A DNA stretch of 64,000 bases, from contig JAGAWT010000010.1 of assembly GCA_018110985.1 (NCBI GenBank), forward strand, positions 1 to 64,000, given 5' to 3'. The stretch is from Oscillospiraceae bacterium. Its GTDB lineage: Bacteria > Bacillota > Clostridia > Oscillospirales > Ruminococcaceae. A program made the position numbers and the translations under genes. Below, in pieces: positions 45,160 to 55,341 of the stretch (positions are counted from its first letter, which is position 1; the number at the start of each line of letters is the position of its first letter). Under the pieces are notes generated by a model. The model was not told the origin of the DNA and made no database searches. It saw only the letters and a list, made by a program, of their open reading frames with translations.

Positions 45160-46968
45160 ATGGAAAAGAAGAATGCTTGGAAGATCGCAGCAATTGCGGC
45201 TTTTGCGCTGCTGGCGGTCGTGTCGGTGCTGCTGGTGATAGCCCTTGCCAAGGGGGATAAGGCTCCGGAGGATATCCCCGTACAGACCACGGTCTCACAG
45301 ACGGAGACCATGGCACAGACAGAGGAGACAGCGGAGACCGCAGCCGCAGATGAGACCGTTTCGGAAGGCGGAAGGCTTTCTCCCCGGGAGATACTTGCCC
45401 ACTGGACTGATGGCTCCGACGCGAAGGAGAGGCTTTCGGAGTTCCTGACAAACGCAGCGGACGAGAGCAGCCCCGATTTTATACCCGAAAAGGACAGGAT
45501 AGCGGTCTTTGACCTTGACGGCACCATACTCAGCGAGACGAACCCAGTTTACTTCGACCATTGTCTGCTGGTGTACAGGGTGTTTGAAGATCCCGACTAC
45601 AAGGACAAGGCATCCGACTTTGAAAAGTACACCGCTGCAAAGATACTGCAGTGGACACAGGGGGGCGACTACCCCGAGCACATGGACATAGACCACGGCA
45701 CAGCTATTGCCACAGCCTTTGCGGGAATGACGGTGGAGGAGTTTGAGGACTATGTTTACAAGGTGGGGCAGCTCCCTGCTCCGGGCTACACGGGCATGAC
45801 AAGGGCGGAGAGCCTTTATGTGCCCATGCTGGAGATACTTGATGTGCTGGACGAATACGGCTTTACGGCTTATGTGGTCAGCGGTACGGACAGGCTCATC
45901 ATGAGGGGCGGTCTCAGAGACACTCTCCCTCTCCCCGAAAACCGCATCATAGGCTCCGATGAAACTCTCGTTGCCAGCGGTCAGAACGGTGAGGACGGTC
46001 TGAAATATCAGTTCACCCGGGAGGATAAGCTCATTACCGGGGGAGAGTTCGTTGTCAAGAACCTGAAGATGAACAAGGTCTCCGTTATAGGTCAGGAGAT
46101 AGGCATACACCCCGTCCTCTCCTTCGGGAACACCACAGGCGACCAGAGCATGGCGGATTACACCCTCACCAATCCCAACTACAAGAGCATGGCATTCATG
46201 CTGTGCTGCGACGACACAGACAGGGAATACGGGAACCCCGCCAAGGCGGACAAGATGTACGCCCTCTGTGAGGAACACGGCTGGGTGCCTGTTTCCATGA
46301 AAAATGACTGGACGACCATTTACGGCGAGAATGTGGTGAAGGATCCTTCCGTGGGTCTTGACAGCTACAAGGCTCTTTATGAGGAAAACAAGCACCTTCT
46401 TGAAGAAGGGGCACAGAGCACCGCTCTTGACTATGAGTATCCCGGCCCGGAGCTTTTCTACTCCGTTCTCTTCGATCACATCGAATCCTTCGGGGCAAAC
46501 TATCCCGAAAGCGATGTGAGCATCCCCTGCCCCGTCATAATCTGCCAGGATGAGTCCGACCCCAATGATATAAAGGTATACGGCAATTTCTGGATATTCA
46601 ATTACGATCTCAACGGCACGATCCTTGAAAATACCTCCGGCGGCTCCTATCCCGGCTGCATCCACATCAGGAGCAGCGACACGGGCTACGAGGTGACGGG
46701 CTTCGATGAGGTCGCCAGCGGTTCGGATCATACGGAAAGCGCAAAGGAGATCTTCGGCGAGTACTACGATCTCTACTCCTCCTCCGGAAACGATGAGGAG
46801 ACAAGGGAGAAGCTGAGGGCCCAGATAATCGCAAACTATGCCTTTGCCGAGGGTCTTGACATAACAGCATACCAGGACAGCGGATGGGATCCCGTTACCC
46901 TGCCCGCACAGGATACAGACGACTTTGCCAACAACTGGTACGGCAATGTCACCCATTATGCGGCGTGA
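45160..46968 (+). CDS. Membrane-anchored HAD-superfamily phosphatase-like protein
   Basis: 602 residues. Anchor helix at about 8-30, then a T/E/Q-rich linker (40-70). HAD motif I is VFDLDGTILSE (D118, D120), motif II YVVSGTDRLIM; a GNTTGDQSMADYT stretch (about 325) supplies the acidic motif IV. It resembles extracytoplasmic acid/phosphoserine-type phosphatases. Residues about 425-602 form a separate beta-rich domain (VYGNFWIFNYDLNGTIL..., CIHIRSSDTGYEV) without a match I know. Active outside the cytoplasmic membrane by topology. Substrate unknown. Confidence 0.82.
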   Translation: MEKKNAWKIAAIAAFALLAVVSVLLVIALAKGDKAPEDIPVQTTVSQTETMAQTEETAETAAADETVSEGGRLSPREILAHWTDGSDAKERLSEFLTNAADESSPDFIPEKDRIAVFDLDGTILSETNPVYFDHCLLVYRVFEDPDYKDKASDFEKYTAAKILQWTQGGDYPEHMDIDHGTAIATAFAGMTVEEFEDYVYKVGQLPAPGYTGMTRAESLYVPMLEILDVLDEYGFTAYVVSGTDRLIMRGGLRDTLPLPENRIIGSDETLVASGQNGEDGLKYQFTREDKLITGGEFVVKNLKMNKVSVIGQEIGIHPVLSFGNTTGDQSMADYTLTNPNYKSMAFMLCCDDTDREYGNPAKADKMYALCEEHGWVPVSMKNDWTTIYGENVVKDPSVGLDSYKALYEENKHLLEEGAQSTALDYEYPGPELFYSVLFDHIESFGANYPESDVSIPCPVIICQDESDPNDIKVYGNFWIFNYDLNGTILENTSGGSYPGCIHIRSSDTGYEVTGFDEVASGSDHTESAKEIFGEYYDLYSSSGNDEETREKLRAQIIANYAFAEGLDITAYQDSGWDPVTLPAQDTDDFANNWYGNVTHYAA

Positions 46969-47037
46969 CACAGACAGGAGCATTTCCTTGCAGTCAGCCA
47001 GATACACTGCCGCATATCCGCAGAAGGGAGAAGAACA

Positions 47038-47385
47038 ATGCCCGATGTACTGAGCAGCATCGCCGAGCTTGACAGAGCATCCTCGGAGAGGATAGAAAAG
47101 GCGAAGGAAGAGGCCTCCCGCATCATAGAGGAGGCAAAGGCGGAGGAGGGGCGGATAATCACCTCCGGCAGGCGCAGTATCCGCAAACAGGAAAAGGGGG
47201 AGCTCAGGCGTGAATCCCGCCGCACAGCAGAAAAGCTCTCTTCCCTTGAAAAGGAGCGGGACGAAGCCATAGAGCGCCTTGAAAAGGACTATGAACAGAA
47301 TATGGAAAAATGGGCGGAGGAGCTTTTCCAAAAGGTCATTGCTCCCGATCCCGCCCTGCAGAGCCGATCCGCTGCCGCTGTGTAA
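47038..47385 (+). CDS. atpH: V/A-type ATPase subunit H/G (peripheral stalk)
   Basis: 115 residues, almost wholly coiled coil rich in E, K and R (IEKAKEEASRIIEEAKAEE; ERDEAIERLEKDYEQN). Length and composition match the archaeal-type AhaH/NtpF stalk helix that pairs with subunit E. GGGAGAAG precedes the ATG. It opens the ATPase operon but is separated from subunit C by 180 bases containing a 105-bp repeat. Confidence 0.75.
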   Translation: MPDVLSSIAELDRASSERIEKAKEEASRIIEEAKAEEGRIITSGRRSIRKQEKGELRRESRRTAEKLSSLEKERDEAIERLEKDYEQNMEKWAEELFQKVIAPDPALQSRSAAAV

Positions 47386-47401
47386 GAGGATGTTTCCTCT
47401 G

Positions 47402-47505
47402 ATACTGATCTCTGACCGGTGTATAGACAAGAACAAGCCGCAAGTGCTTGAATATAAGGGATCTGAGGCTTGGAGATCGTCTATACATCGAGGAAGAATC
47501 AGTAT
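47402..47505 (+). repeat. 105-bp nested inverted repeat, copy 5, inside the ATPase operon
   Basis: 104 bases (one A lost from the GAAACAAGCC segment). Termini ATACTGATC/AATCAGTAT. It lies between atpH and atpC on the transcribed strand, so it would form a long hairpin in the operon mRNA. Confidence 0.88.
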
Positions 47506-47565
47506 TATCTTCTGTCTGCCGCTTTATCCTCTGATATATATTTTCCAAAAGGGGTGATATAAGTC

Positions 47566-48609
47566 ATGCGAGCCGAAACAAATTACAGCGGTGCCTGTAT
47601 AGCTACGGTGGCGAAGATGCACGCAAGCTACGGCAGGATGCTCAAAAAGGAGCATTATCAGCGCCTTATGAGCTGTACCGATGTTTCAGATGCTGCCATG
47701 TACCTTAAAAGGAGCACCCACTACGCCGATGCGCTTGAGGGCATGGAGCCCGCCACTGTCCACAGAGGATTTCTTGAAGAGCTGCTGAGGCGTGAATATT
47801 ACAGGAATTATTTTGAGATGGGCAGGTTCGAGAAGGTGGCAGACGATGAGTTTTTCAACTTTCTCACCGTAAAGACGGAGATAGACGAGATCCTTATGTG
47901 CATACTCCACATAAACTCCGCCACCGACGACATCATCTCCACCATGCCCATCTACATGAACAGGTACACCTGCTTTGACCTGAACGAGCTGGCAAAGATA
48001 ACCGATTTTGACAGCCTTTCCGAGCTCCTGAAGGATACTCCTTACAGAAAGCTGCTGCTGCCATTCAGACCGAAGGCGGGGGCGCAGGTGGATTACAGGG
48101 GGGCGGAGCTTGCTCTCAGGACATATTATTTCAAGCGCATACTTTCAGCCGCAGAGACTTTCGGTGAGAATGAGCTCTCCGACCATATCTGCGCACAGAT
48201 AGACATTATAAACATAATAAACGCATACAGGCTGAAAAAGAATTTCTCCCGCTCCAAGGAGCAGATAATCTCCGCCATGATACCCATTTACAACAAGCTG
48301 CCCCGGTATAAGATGGAAGCGTTGTACGGTGCAAGGGATGAGGAGGAGTTCGTTTCTATTCTTGAAAAGACGAGCTACGGCAGAGAGGCAAAGCAGAACG
48401 GCATCGACCTTTCATTCCCGGAGCAGGCTATGCAGCACGTCCGCTACCTGCGGGTGAAGCGTTCCTTTGCAATGTCACAGTCGCCGCCTCTGAGCTTCTT
48501 TACATATAACAGTCTTTGTGAGACAGAACTCAAAAATGTGATAAGGATAATAGAGGGCATACGCTACAAGCTGCCCGTTACAGATATAGACCAACTGGTG
48601 ATAGTATGA
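47566..48609 (+). CDS. atpC: V/A-type ATPase subunit C
   Basis: 347 residues; ribosome site GGGGTGAT. Helical protein that connects the rotor ring to the central stalk (subunit d homologue). Typical features are VAKMHASYGRML near the start, the FLEELLRREYYRNYFEM helix and the repeated IDIINIINAYRLKKNFSRS segment. Order C before I-K is unusual; most clostridial operons have C after E. Confidence 0.9.
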   Translation: MRAETNYSGACIATVAKMHASYGRMLKKEHYQRLMSCTDVSDAAMYLKRSTHYADALEGMEPATVHRGFLEELLRREYYRNYFEMGRFEKVADDEFFNFLTVKTEIDEILMCILHINSATDDIISTMPIYMNRYTCFDLNELAKITDFDSLSELLKDTPYRKLLLPFRPKAGAQVDYRGAELALRTYYFKRILSAAETFGENELSDHICAQIDIINIINAYRLKKNFSRSKEQIISAMIPIYNKLPRYKMEALYGARDEEEFVSILEKTSYGREAKQNGIDLSFPEQAMQHVRYLRVKRSFAMSQSPPLSFFTYNSLCETELKNVIRIIEGIRYKLPVTDIDQLVIV

Positions 48610-48630
48610 TTAGCACTGGAGATGATAAGA

Positions 48631-50559
48631 ATGTCATCCATTGAAAAAATGCTGCGCTGCGACATATCCGGAAGCCTCAGCCTGCTGGACACCGTCCTGA
48701 AAAAGGTGAGCGACAGCGGATGCTTCCACATGGAGGACAAGGGCGGCGGTGAAAAGACGGGGGAGGAAAACCCCTACAAGGAGCCTCTCAGGCGCATTTC
48801 CGAGATCTCCGCAGTGACAGGCTGCAAGCCTGCGGCGGCAGAACTTAAGGAATACGGTGCGGGAGAAGCCGAAGCCGCCGTGGAAAGGCTTGCCGTAAGG
48901 GCAAGGGAACTGTCGGAGAGACTGAGGAGCTCGGAAGAGGCTCTTTCCCAGGACAGCGGATTTCTCGAACAGATGTCACACCTGACGGGAGAGGGCTCGG
49001 AGGACACTCTGAATGTTGATGTGAAGACCCTTTTTGCCATTGACGACAACGGGAACATAAAGGTGCGCTTCGGCCGCATCCCCCAGAATTCCTACGAAAA
49101 GCTGGATTATTATGCGGACAAGGGCATCTATTTCAGCTCCTACGGCTATGAAAAGGGTTTCAGGTACGGCTTCTTCTTCTTCCCCATCTCACGCATGGCG
49201 GAAAACGACAAGATCCTTGAAAGCCTTTACTTCGAGCGCATCCACATCCCGGACTTCCTTCACGGAGACCTGAAGACCGTCAAGAAGGACCTGCAGGCGA
49301 AGGTCACTGCCGAAAAGGCGGAGGTGGCGGCGGGAAAGCAGGATATAGAGCGGTTCAATGCGGAGAACTCTCCGGAGATAAACAGCTGCTTTACCTATTT
49401 CAAGACCCGCCACGATCTTTACGAACTGCGGCGCCTTGCGGAGACGGACGGAGAGAAATTCACCGTTTCGGGCTTCATACCCGCCCGTGAGGAGCAGCGT
49501 TTCAGGGAGCTGTTCGCAGAGCTTGGGGGCATATCCCTCATGACCGACACCGCAGAGCGTGACAAGGGGGATGTTCCCGTAAAGCTGAATGTGGCAAGGA
49601 TATGGGAGCCCTTCTCCATGTTTGTGGATCTCTACGGTCTCCCGGGGCCTCACGACCCGGATCCCACCGCATTTCTGGGCTTTACCTACACTCTGCTTTT
49701 CGGGATAATGTTCGGCGATCTGGGGCAGGGCTTCGTGCTCATGCTTCTGGGCTTCTTCCTTGCACGGAAGAACGGTTCCAAGCTGGGGCGCATCATGAAA
49801 AGGCTGGGCTGCTCTTCCATGATCTTCGGCACCCTTTACGGCAGCGTGTTCGGCTTTGAGGAGCTTTTGGACCCGGTCTACGAGTCCATGGGAATACATT
49901 TCCTGCCATTCCACCCCATCGCTAACATAAACACGGTGCTCTATGCCGCCATAGGACTGGGTATAGTGATAATCATCATATCCATTCTGGTGAACACGGT
50001 CATGGGCTTTGCCACGGGAGACAAGGGACGGGCTCTCTTCTCCAACAGCGGCCTTGCGGGGCTCATCTTCTACGGAGCGCTTCTGATGCTCCTTTTAGGC
50101 CCCATGATCGGCATAAAGACAGGCGGTACCCTGTATGTGCTCTGCCTTATCGTCCTGCCCCTCATCATAATGTTCCTCAAAGAGCCGCTTTCGGAGCTAA
50201 TATCCGGGAATGGCTTCCATATAGAGGGAAAGCCGGGAGATTTCATAGCATCCAGCTTCTTTGAGTGCTTTGAGTACCTGCTGGGCTATGCCACCAATAC
50301 TCTTTCCTTTGTGAGAGTGGGCGGCTTCGTACTCTCCCATGCGGGAATGATGAGCGTTGTTCTGGCACTTGCAAATATGGCGGGAAATGCTTCCCCCATA
50401 GTCATCATCCTTGGAAACATATTCGTCATGGCGCTTGAAGGCCTTCTTTCGGGCATACAGGTGCTCAGACTTGAATACTACGAAATGTTCTCACGCTATT
50501 ACAGCGGCGGCGGTACTGCCTTCAAGCCCGTTGGCGTTGATTTCAATGAGATCGTCTGA
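48631..50559 (+). CDS. atpI: V/A-type ATPase subunit I (a-subunit)
   Basis: 642 residues from the ATG at 48631 (GGAG 9 bases upstream). N-terminal cytoplasmic half (1-320) with coiled coil at about 85-115 and 225-245. The C-terminal half has about eight helices starting at PTAFLGFTYTLLFGIMFGDLGQG; FEYLLGYATNTLSFVRVGGFVLSHA holds the helix with the essential Arg of the ion half-channels, and LRLEYYEMFSRYYSGGG closes it. Stator subunit for ion translocation. Confidence 0.95.
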   Translation: MSSIEKMLRCDISGSLSLLDTVLKKVSDSGCFHMEDKGGGEKTGEENPYKEPLRRISEISAVTGCKPAAAELKEYGAGEAEAAVERLAVRARELSERLRSSEEALSQDSGFLEQMSHLTGEGSEDTLNVDVKTLFAIDDNGNIKVRFGRIPQNSYEKLDYYADKGIYFSSYGYEKGFRYGFFFFPISRMAENDKILESLYFERIHIPDFLHGDLKTVKKDLQAKVTAEKAEVAAGKQDIERFNAENSPEINSCFTYFKTRHDLYELRRLAETDGEKFTVSGFIPAREEQRFRELFAELGGISLMTDTAERDKGDVPVKLNVARIWEPFSMFVDLYGLPGPHDPDPTAFLGFTYTLLFGIMFGDLGQGFVLMLLGFFLARKNGSKLGRIMKRLGCSSMIFGTLYGSVFGFEELLDPVYESMGIHFLPFHPIANINTVLYAAIGLGIVIIIISILVNTVMGFATGDKGRALFSNSGLAGLIFYGALLMLLLGPMIGIKTGGTLYVLCLIVLPLIIMFLKEPLSELISGNGFHIEGKPGDFIASSFFECFEYLLGYATNTLSFVRVGGFVLSHAGMMSVVLALANMAGNASPIVIILGNIFVMALEGLLSGIQVLRLEYYEMFSRYYSGGGTAFKPVGVDFNEIV

Positions 50560-50576
50560 TCAGGAGGAATAATATT

Positions 50577-51014
50577 ATGTACATCTTTTTGCTCCCGCTG
50601 CTTGCAGTGGCACTTATAAGCACACCCGTTATCTACCGCATAAAGAACCACGGCACAGCCGCTCAGTGCAAGAGCGCCATGCTCACCAACATCTGTCTTT
50701 TCTTCGGTATCATGATCCTTGCGGTCATACTCCCTCTGGGCGGCTTTGTTTCCGCCGAGGTGACTGCCGAAGCCGCTGCTGAGGTCTCCGGCGCCATCAG
50801 CAGCGCAGGTCTCGGCTACATCGCCGCTGCTCTTGCAGTCGGTCTGGGCTCCATCGGCTGCGGCATCGCAGTCGGAAAGGCAGCTCCCGCCGCTATCGGC
50901 GCCATTGCCGAGGATCCCGATTCCTTCGGTAAAGCCATGATCTTCGTTGCCCTTGGTGAAGGTGTTGCTCTTTACGGCTTCCTCATCGCCTTCCTTATCA
51001 TCCAGGCAGTATAG
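50577..51014 (+). CDS. atpK: V/A-type ATPase subunit K (rotor proteolipid)
   Basis: 145 residues; AGGAGGAA before the ATG. Four hydrophobic segments; the second hairpin (GLGYIAAALAVGLGSIGCGIAVG; IFVALGEGVALYGFLIAFLII) carries the ion-binding Glu in LGEGVALYG. The N-terminal hairpin lacks an equivalent carboxylate. Whether the ring moves H+ or Na+ cannot be decided by eye. It is an alanine/glycine-rich, highly translated-looking gene. Confidence 0.93.
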   Translation: MYIFLLPLLAVALISTPVIYRIKNHGTAAQCKSAMLTNICLFFGIMILAVILPLGGFVSAEVTAEAAAEVSGAISSAGLGYIAAALAVGLGSIGCGIAVGKAAPAAIGAIAEDPDSFGKAMIFVALGEGVALYGFLIAFLIIQAV

Positions 51015-51027
51015 CCGGTACGGCCTG

Positions 51028-51042
51028 GTCGGTATGACCGAC
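51028..51042. repeat. 15-base palindrome GTCGGT-N3-ACCGAC
   Basis: One of the dispersed short palindromes (others at 18477, 18574, 57868 and 57966). It lies between the ATPase K and F genes. Confidence 0.7.
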
Positions 51043-51144
51043 GGCAAATGTGAGGGTATGATCGGCAGCGATCCGAAGACTTTCCGGTCTGTTGATCCCG
51101 AAAAGGAAGCAGAAGCATATTTCAAGGAGAAATATGGGTCATGA
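51034..51144 (+). CDS. Possible 36-residue small protein in the ATPase operon
   Basis: ATG at 51034 lies in the palindrome; the frame encodes an acidic, lysine-rich peptide (ends EAEAYFKEKYGS) and stops at TGA overlapping the subunit F ATG (ATGA). Codon use looks host-like. Its ribosome site (GGTCGGT) is poor. It may be real, a decayed gene, or chance. Confidence 0.3.
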   Translation: MTDGKCEGMIGSDPKTFRSVDPEKEAEAYFKEKYGS

Positions 51145-51449
51145 AATTCTACCTTATAAGCGATAACATAGACACCCTGACGGGCATGAGGCTGGCGGGG
51201 ATAGAGGGCGAGGTGGCTCACACCGCCGAGGAAACGGAGAGAGCGCTGAAAAAGGCTATGGACAGGGAGGATGTGGCTGTCATACTGATGACGGAAAAGC
51301 TCATTTCCCTTGTGGAGCCCCTTGTGAACTCCCTGAAGCTGGAGCGTCCCTCACCCCTCATTTCCGAGATACCCGACAGGCACGCCTCCGTGGATGTGAC
51401 CGCATCCATTTCAAGGTATGTAAAGGATGCCATCGGCATAGAACTTTGA
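51141..51449 (+). CDS. atpF: V/A-type ATPase subunit F
   Basis: 102 residues; AAGGAG 11 bases before the ATG. Rossmann-like central-stalk subunit: KFYLISDNIDTLTGMRLAGIEG, VAVILMTEKLISLVEP, LISEIPDRHAS. Normal length. Followed by subunit E. Confidence 0.93.
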   Translation: MKFYLISDNIDTLTGMRLAGIEGEVAHTAEETERALKKAMDREDVAVILMTEKLISLVEPLVNSLKLERPSPLISEIPDRHASVDVTASISRYVKDAIGIEL

Positions 51450-51475
51450 TCGTTTTATCGACAGTGGGGAGCATT

Positions 51476-52021
51476 ATGGATAATCAGTATGAAAAATTTG
51501 CCGCCGCAGTGGAGGAGCAGACAAAGGAACGTATAAACGGGATCCTTGAGGATGCCCGCCGCCTTGCGGCAGAGATCACCGACGGGGCAAAGGCAGCGGT
51601 GGCCGATGAGCAGGAGACTGCCTCTGCGAAAAATGCGGGCAGGGGCGACGACATTGCCCGCAGACAGATATCCTCTGCCTCCCTTGCGGCGAAAAAGGCG
51701 GTGCTCAGCCGCAGGACAGAGCTTGAAAGTGCTCTTTACAGCCGTGTGAGGGAAAAACTGGCGGAGTACACGAAAAGCGGTGAGTACAGGGAGCGCCTTG
51801 TTGATGAGATAACATCCGCCGAAGCTGCGGGAGGAACGTTCTTTGTCTCTCCCCGGGACAAAGCCGTAGGCGAGAGCCTTGGTGCAAAGGGATATGACAT
51901 AAGGACCGACACAGGCATAAGGCTTGGCGGGTGGTATATCCTCTTTAAGGACAAGGGCATCATAGAGGATCACACATTTGATCTTAAATTTTCCGATGTG
52001 ACCGGACGCAGCATCGGTTAA
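51476..52021 (+). CDS. atpE: V/A-type ATPase subunit E (peripheral stalk)
   Basis: 181 residues from the ATG at 51476 (GGGGAGC upstream). N-terminal coiled coil (about 5-95; FAAAVEEQTKERINGILEDA) and a C-terminal globular head ending GGWYILFKDKGIIEDHTFDL. It pairs with the H/G helix to hold the A3B3 head. Confidence 0.9.
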   Translation: MDNQYEKFAAAVEEQTKERINGILEDARRLAAEITDGAKAAVADEQETASAKNAGRGDDIARRQISSASLAAKKAVLSRRTELESALYSRVREKLAEYTKSGEYRERLVDEITSAEAAGGTFFVSPRDKAVGESLGAKGYDIRTDTGIRLGGWYILFKDKGIIEDHTFDLKFSDVTGRSIG

Positions 52022-52063
52022 GGCAGGAGCATCCTGCTTCTATCAGCGAAGGTGGGTAAGGGT

Positions 52064-53827
52064 TTGAATACTGTATATTCCATAAACGGACCTGTAGTAA
52101 AGGTGAAGAACACTTCCGACTTTTCCATGCTTGAAAAGGTGGCAGTGGGAGAAAAGCAGCTTGTGGGGGAGGTCATCGGCATAAACTCCGATGAGACCAC
52201 CATACAGGTCTACGAGGTCACTACCGGCATGAAGCCCGGTGAGCCTGTGGCAGGTACGGGTGCGCCTGTGAGCGCAGTACTGGGACCCGGCATAATATCA
52301 AACATTTTTGACGGCATAGAGCGCCCCCTGCGGGACATTGCCGCTGCCGACGGTGTGTATATATCCGAGGGCGCACAGGTAAGTGAGCTGGACACATCCA
52401 AAAAGTGGGATGTGACCCTGAAGGTGGCTGTGGGCGACGAGGTGACCGGAGGGCAGATCTTTGCGGCCTGCCCCGAGACAGGCGTTATAGAGCACCGTTC
52501 CATGGTGCCCCACGGCATTTCCGGAAAGGTGGTCTTTGCGGCAGCAAACGGCAGCTACACCATAGAGGACACTATCATCACCGTAGAGGATGAAAGCGGC
52601 ACAAGGCATGACATAAAGCTCGCCCAGAGGTGGCCTATCAAGACCCCCCGCCCCTATAAGAACAGACTTCCCATCCACAGACCCCTTATCACAGGGCAGC
52701 GTGTCATAGACACCATGTTCCCCATTGCAAAGGGCGGCACCGCTGCTGTGCCGGGGGGGTTCGGCACCGGAAAGACCATGACACAGCACCAGCTTGCCAA
52801 GTGGTGTGATGCGGATGTAATAGTCTACATAGGCTGCGGCGAGAGAGGGAACGAGATGACACAGGTGCTGGAGGAGTTTTCGGGGCTCATAGACCCTAAG
52901 AACGACCGTCCCCTCACCGACAGGACAGTGCTCATAGCAAACACCTCCAATATGCCCGTTGCCGCAAGAGAGGCATCTATCTACACAGGCATCACCATAG
53001 CCGAATACTACCGTGATATGGGCTATCACATAGCGATCATGGCGGACTCCACCTCCCGCTGGGCAGAGGCTCTCCGAGAGATAAGCGGCAGACTGGAGGA
53101 GATGCCCGCAGAGGAGGGCTTCCCCGCCTATCTTCCCTCAAGGCTTGCGGCTTTCTACGAAAGAGCGGGCTTTGTGGAGCCCTTTGGCGCAGAGGAGGGC
53201 AGCGTCACGGTCATAGGTGCGGTATCTCCCCAGGGCTCTGACTTTTCCGAGCCCGTCACCCAGAATACCAAGCGCTTTGTGCGCTGCTTCTGGGCGCTGG
53301 ACAAATCACTTGCCTATGCAAGACATTACCCAGCCATAAACTGGAACGACAGCTATTCCGAATACACCGACGAATTTTCCGAATTCTATTCCGACAACGT
53401 AGACCCGGACTTTGCGCCGATGCGCCGCAGGATGGCATCCCTCCTTGCGGAGGAAAACAAGCTGATGGAGATAGTAAAGCTTATCGGTGCGGATGTGCTG
53501 CCGGACGACCAGAAGCTCACCATAGAGACTGCCCGTGTCATCCGAGTGGGATTTTTGCAGCAGAATGCCTATCACAAGGATGATACCTATGTTCCCCTGC
53601 AAAAGCAGTTCCTGATGATGAAGTGCATCCTTGCCCTTCATGACAAGGCGCTTGCCGCCATACAGAGCGGCATCCTCTTTACGGATATAGTTGCCACAGG
53701 GCTTTTCGATGTGCTGGTGAAGATGAAGTACGACATCCCCAACGACGAGCCGGAAAGGTTCACCGCACTGGAGGCACAGATAGAAAAGGTGTTCGATGAC
53801 AGGTTTGCGGGTGTGAACGGATCCTGA
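52064..53827 (+). CDS. atpA: V/A-type ATPase catalytic subunit A
   Basis: 587 residues. I choose the TTG at 52064 ([15 protein letters not shown], typical start) with AAGGTGG 9 bases upstream; a GTG at 52052 has no site. Walker A GGFGTGKT, the AGCF-like bulge domain (about 110-190), [49 protein letters not shown] and [14 protein letters not shown]-like stretch are present. Hydrolyses or makes ATP in the A3B3 hexamer. Confidence 0.96.
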   Translation: MNTVYSINGPVVKVKNTSDFSMLEKVAVGEKQLVGEVIGINSDETTIQVYEVTTGMKPGEPVAGTGAPVSAVLGPGIISNIFDGIERPLRDIAAADGVYISEGAQVSELDTSKKWDVTLKVAVGDEVTGGQIFAACPETGVIEHRSMVPHGISGKVVFAAANGSYTIEDTIITVEDESGTRHDIKLAQRWPIKTPRPYKNRLPIHRPLITGQRVIDTMFPIAKGGTAAVPGGFGTGKTMTQHQLAKWCDADVIVYIGCGERGNEMTQVLEEFSGLIDPKNDRPLTDRTVLIANTSNMPVAAREASIYTGITIAEYYRDMGYHIAIMADSTSRWAEALREISGRLEEMPAEEGFPAYLPSRLAAFYERAGFVEPFGAEEGSVTVIGAVSPQGSDFSEPVTQNTKRFVRCFWALDKSLAYARHYPAINWNDSYSEYTDEFSEFYSDNVDPDFAPMRRRMASLLAEENKLMEIVKLIGADVLPDDQKLTIETARVIRVGFLQQNAYHKDDTYVPLQKQFLMMKCILALHDKALAAIQSGILFTDIVATGLFDVLVKMKYDIPNDEPERFTALEAQIEKVFDDRFAGVNGS

Positions 53828-53890
53828 ATGATGCCGGAAAACACGGTTCTTTCAAACATACACCGAATTTAAGATCAAGGATCGTATAAT

Positions 53891-55297
53891 ATGAGATTGT
53901 ATAATGGTTTGAAAAGCATAAGCGGTTCGCTTATAGCAGTTGATAATGTTGAGGGCATAGGCTACGACGAAGTGGCGGATATCCGTCTGGCGGACGGTTC
54001 CCTGCGCCGTGGACGTGTGGTAGAGGTTGACAAGGGGCGTGCCATACTCCAGGTCTTTGAGGGAACGGCGGGACTTTCTCTTGAAAACACAAGGACACGC
54101 TTTACCGGCAGACCCATGGAGATACCGCTTGCAGAGGAGCTGCTGGGACGTGTCTTTGACGGTGCGGGCAGACCCATAGACGGTCTGGGAGAGATACACG
54201 CCGAGAAATACGGTGACATAAACGGCAGGCCTCTGAACCCCGTTATGCGTTCCTACCCCAGGAACTACATAAATACGGGAATTTCCTCCATAGATGCGCT
54301 CATGACCCTTATAAGAGGGCAGAAGCTGCCTGTTTTCTCCGGCTCCGGGCTTTCCCACAACAAGCTGGCGGTGCAGATAGTCCGTCAGGCGAAGATCGCC
54401 GATGAGGACGGTGCGGATTTCGGCGTGGTGTTTGCGGCAATGGGCGTAAAAAACGACGTGGCGGACTATTTCCGCCGCAGCTTTGAGGAATCCGGCGTTC
54501 TGGAACGTGTCGTTATGTTCCTGAACCTTTCTGATGACCCTATCATCGAAAGGATACTGACCCCAAAGTGTGCGCTTACGGCGGCTGAATACCTTGCATT
54601 TGAAAAGAATATGCACATCCTTGTTATCCTGACGGATATGACAAGCTACGGTGAGGCACTGCGTGAATTTTCCTCCTCAAAGGGGGAGATACCCGCAAGA
54701 AAGGGCTATCCCGGCTACCTTTACTCCGACCTTGCGTCCATGTACGAGCGGGCGGGAGTGGTGGAGGGCTCCATAGGCTCTGTCACACAGATACCCATTC
54801 TCACTATGCCCAATGACGACATCACCCACCCCATACCCGACCTTACGGGCTATATCACGGAGGGGCAGATAGTCCTTGATCGTGAACTGGAGCAGAAGGG
54901 CATATATCCGCCTGTTTCCGTTCTCCCCTCTCTTTCAAGACTTATGAAGGACGGCATAGGAGAGGGCTACACCCGTGCAGACCATTCCGACTGCGCAAAC
55001 CAGCTTTTTGCAGCCTATGCAAAGGTGGGAGATGCCCGTTCCCTTGCCTCCGTAATAGGTGAGGATGAGCTTTCCCCCACGGATAAGGCATATCTGCGCT
55101 TCGGAGAGCTGTTTGAAAAGTATTTTCTCAACCAGTACTTTGATGAGAACAGGAGCATAGACCAGACACTGGATCTCGGCTGGACACTGCTTTCCGCACT
55201 GCCCAGAACAGCCCTTGACAGGGTAAATGAAAAGCTGCTGGATGAAAAGTATCATCCTGAAAAGCTGGATGAGCTTCTGAGGACCTCCCCGCAGTAA
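53891..55297 (+). CDS. atpB: V/A-type ATPase subunit B
   Basis: 468 residues; ribosome site AAGGATC. Non-catalytic nucleotide-binding subunit: [34 protein letters not shown] (degenerate P-loop as usual for B), [60 protein letters not shown]. It is followed directly by a terminator; subunit D is absent. Confidence 0.96.
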   Translation: MRLYNGLKSISGSLIAVDNVEGIGYDEVADIRLADGSLRRGRVVEVDKGRAILQVFEGTAGLSLENTRTRFTGRPMEIPLAEELLGRVFDGAGRPIDGLGEIHAEKYGDINGRPLNPVMRSYPRNYINTGISSIDALMTLIRGQKLPVFSGSGLSHNKLAVQIVRQAKIADEDGADFGVVFAAMGVKNDVADYFRRSFEESGVLERVVMFLNLSDDPIIERILTPKCALTAAEYLAFEKNMHILVILTDMTSYGEALREFSSSKGEIPARKGYPGYLYSDLASMYERAGVVEGSIGSVTQIPILTMPNDDITHPIPDLTGYITEGQIVLDRELEQKGIYPPVSVLPSLSRLMKDGIGEGYTRADHSDCANQLFAAYAKVGDARSLASVIGEDELSPTDKAYLRFGELFEKYFLNQYFDENRSIDQTLDLGWTLLSALPRTALDRVNEKLLDEKYHPEKLDELLRTSPQ

Positions 55298-55300
55298 ACA

Positions 55301-55341
55301 AATGACCGCCGCATCGTTTTCACGGTGCGGCGGTCATTATC
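55301..55341. terminator. Bidirectional terminator between atpB and htpG
   Basis: AATGACCGCCGCA (55301-55313) pairs with TGCGGCGGTCATT (55326-55338), a perfect 13-bp stem between convergent genes. Confidence 0.85.

Noticed and set aside
45295-47436. 713-codon minus-strand frame opposite the HAD gene
   Set aside because: Antisense to a gene with clear HAD motifs and to atpH; no promoter or ribosome site.
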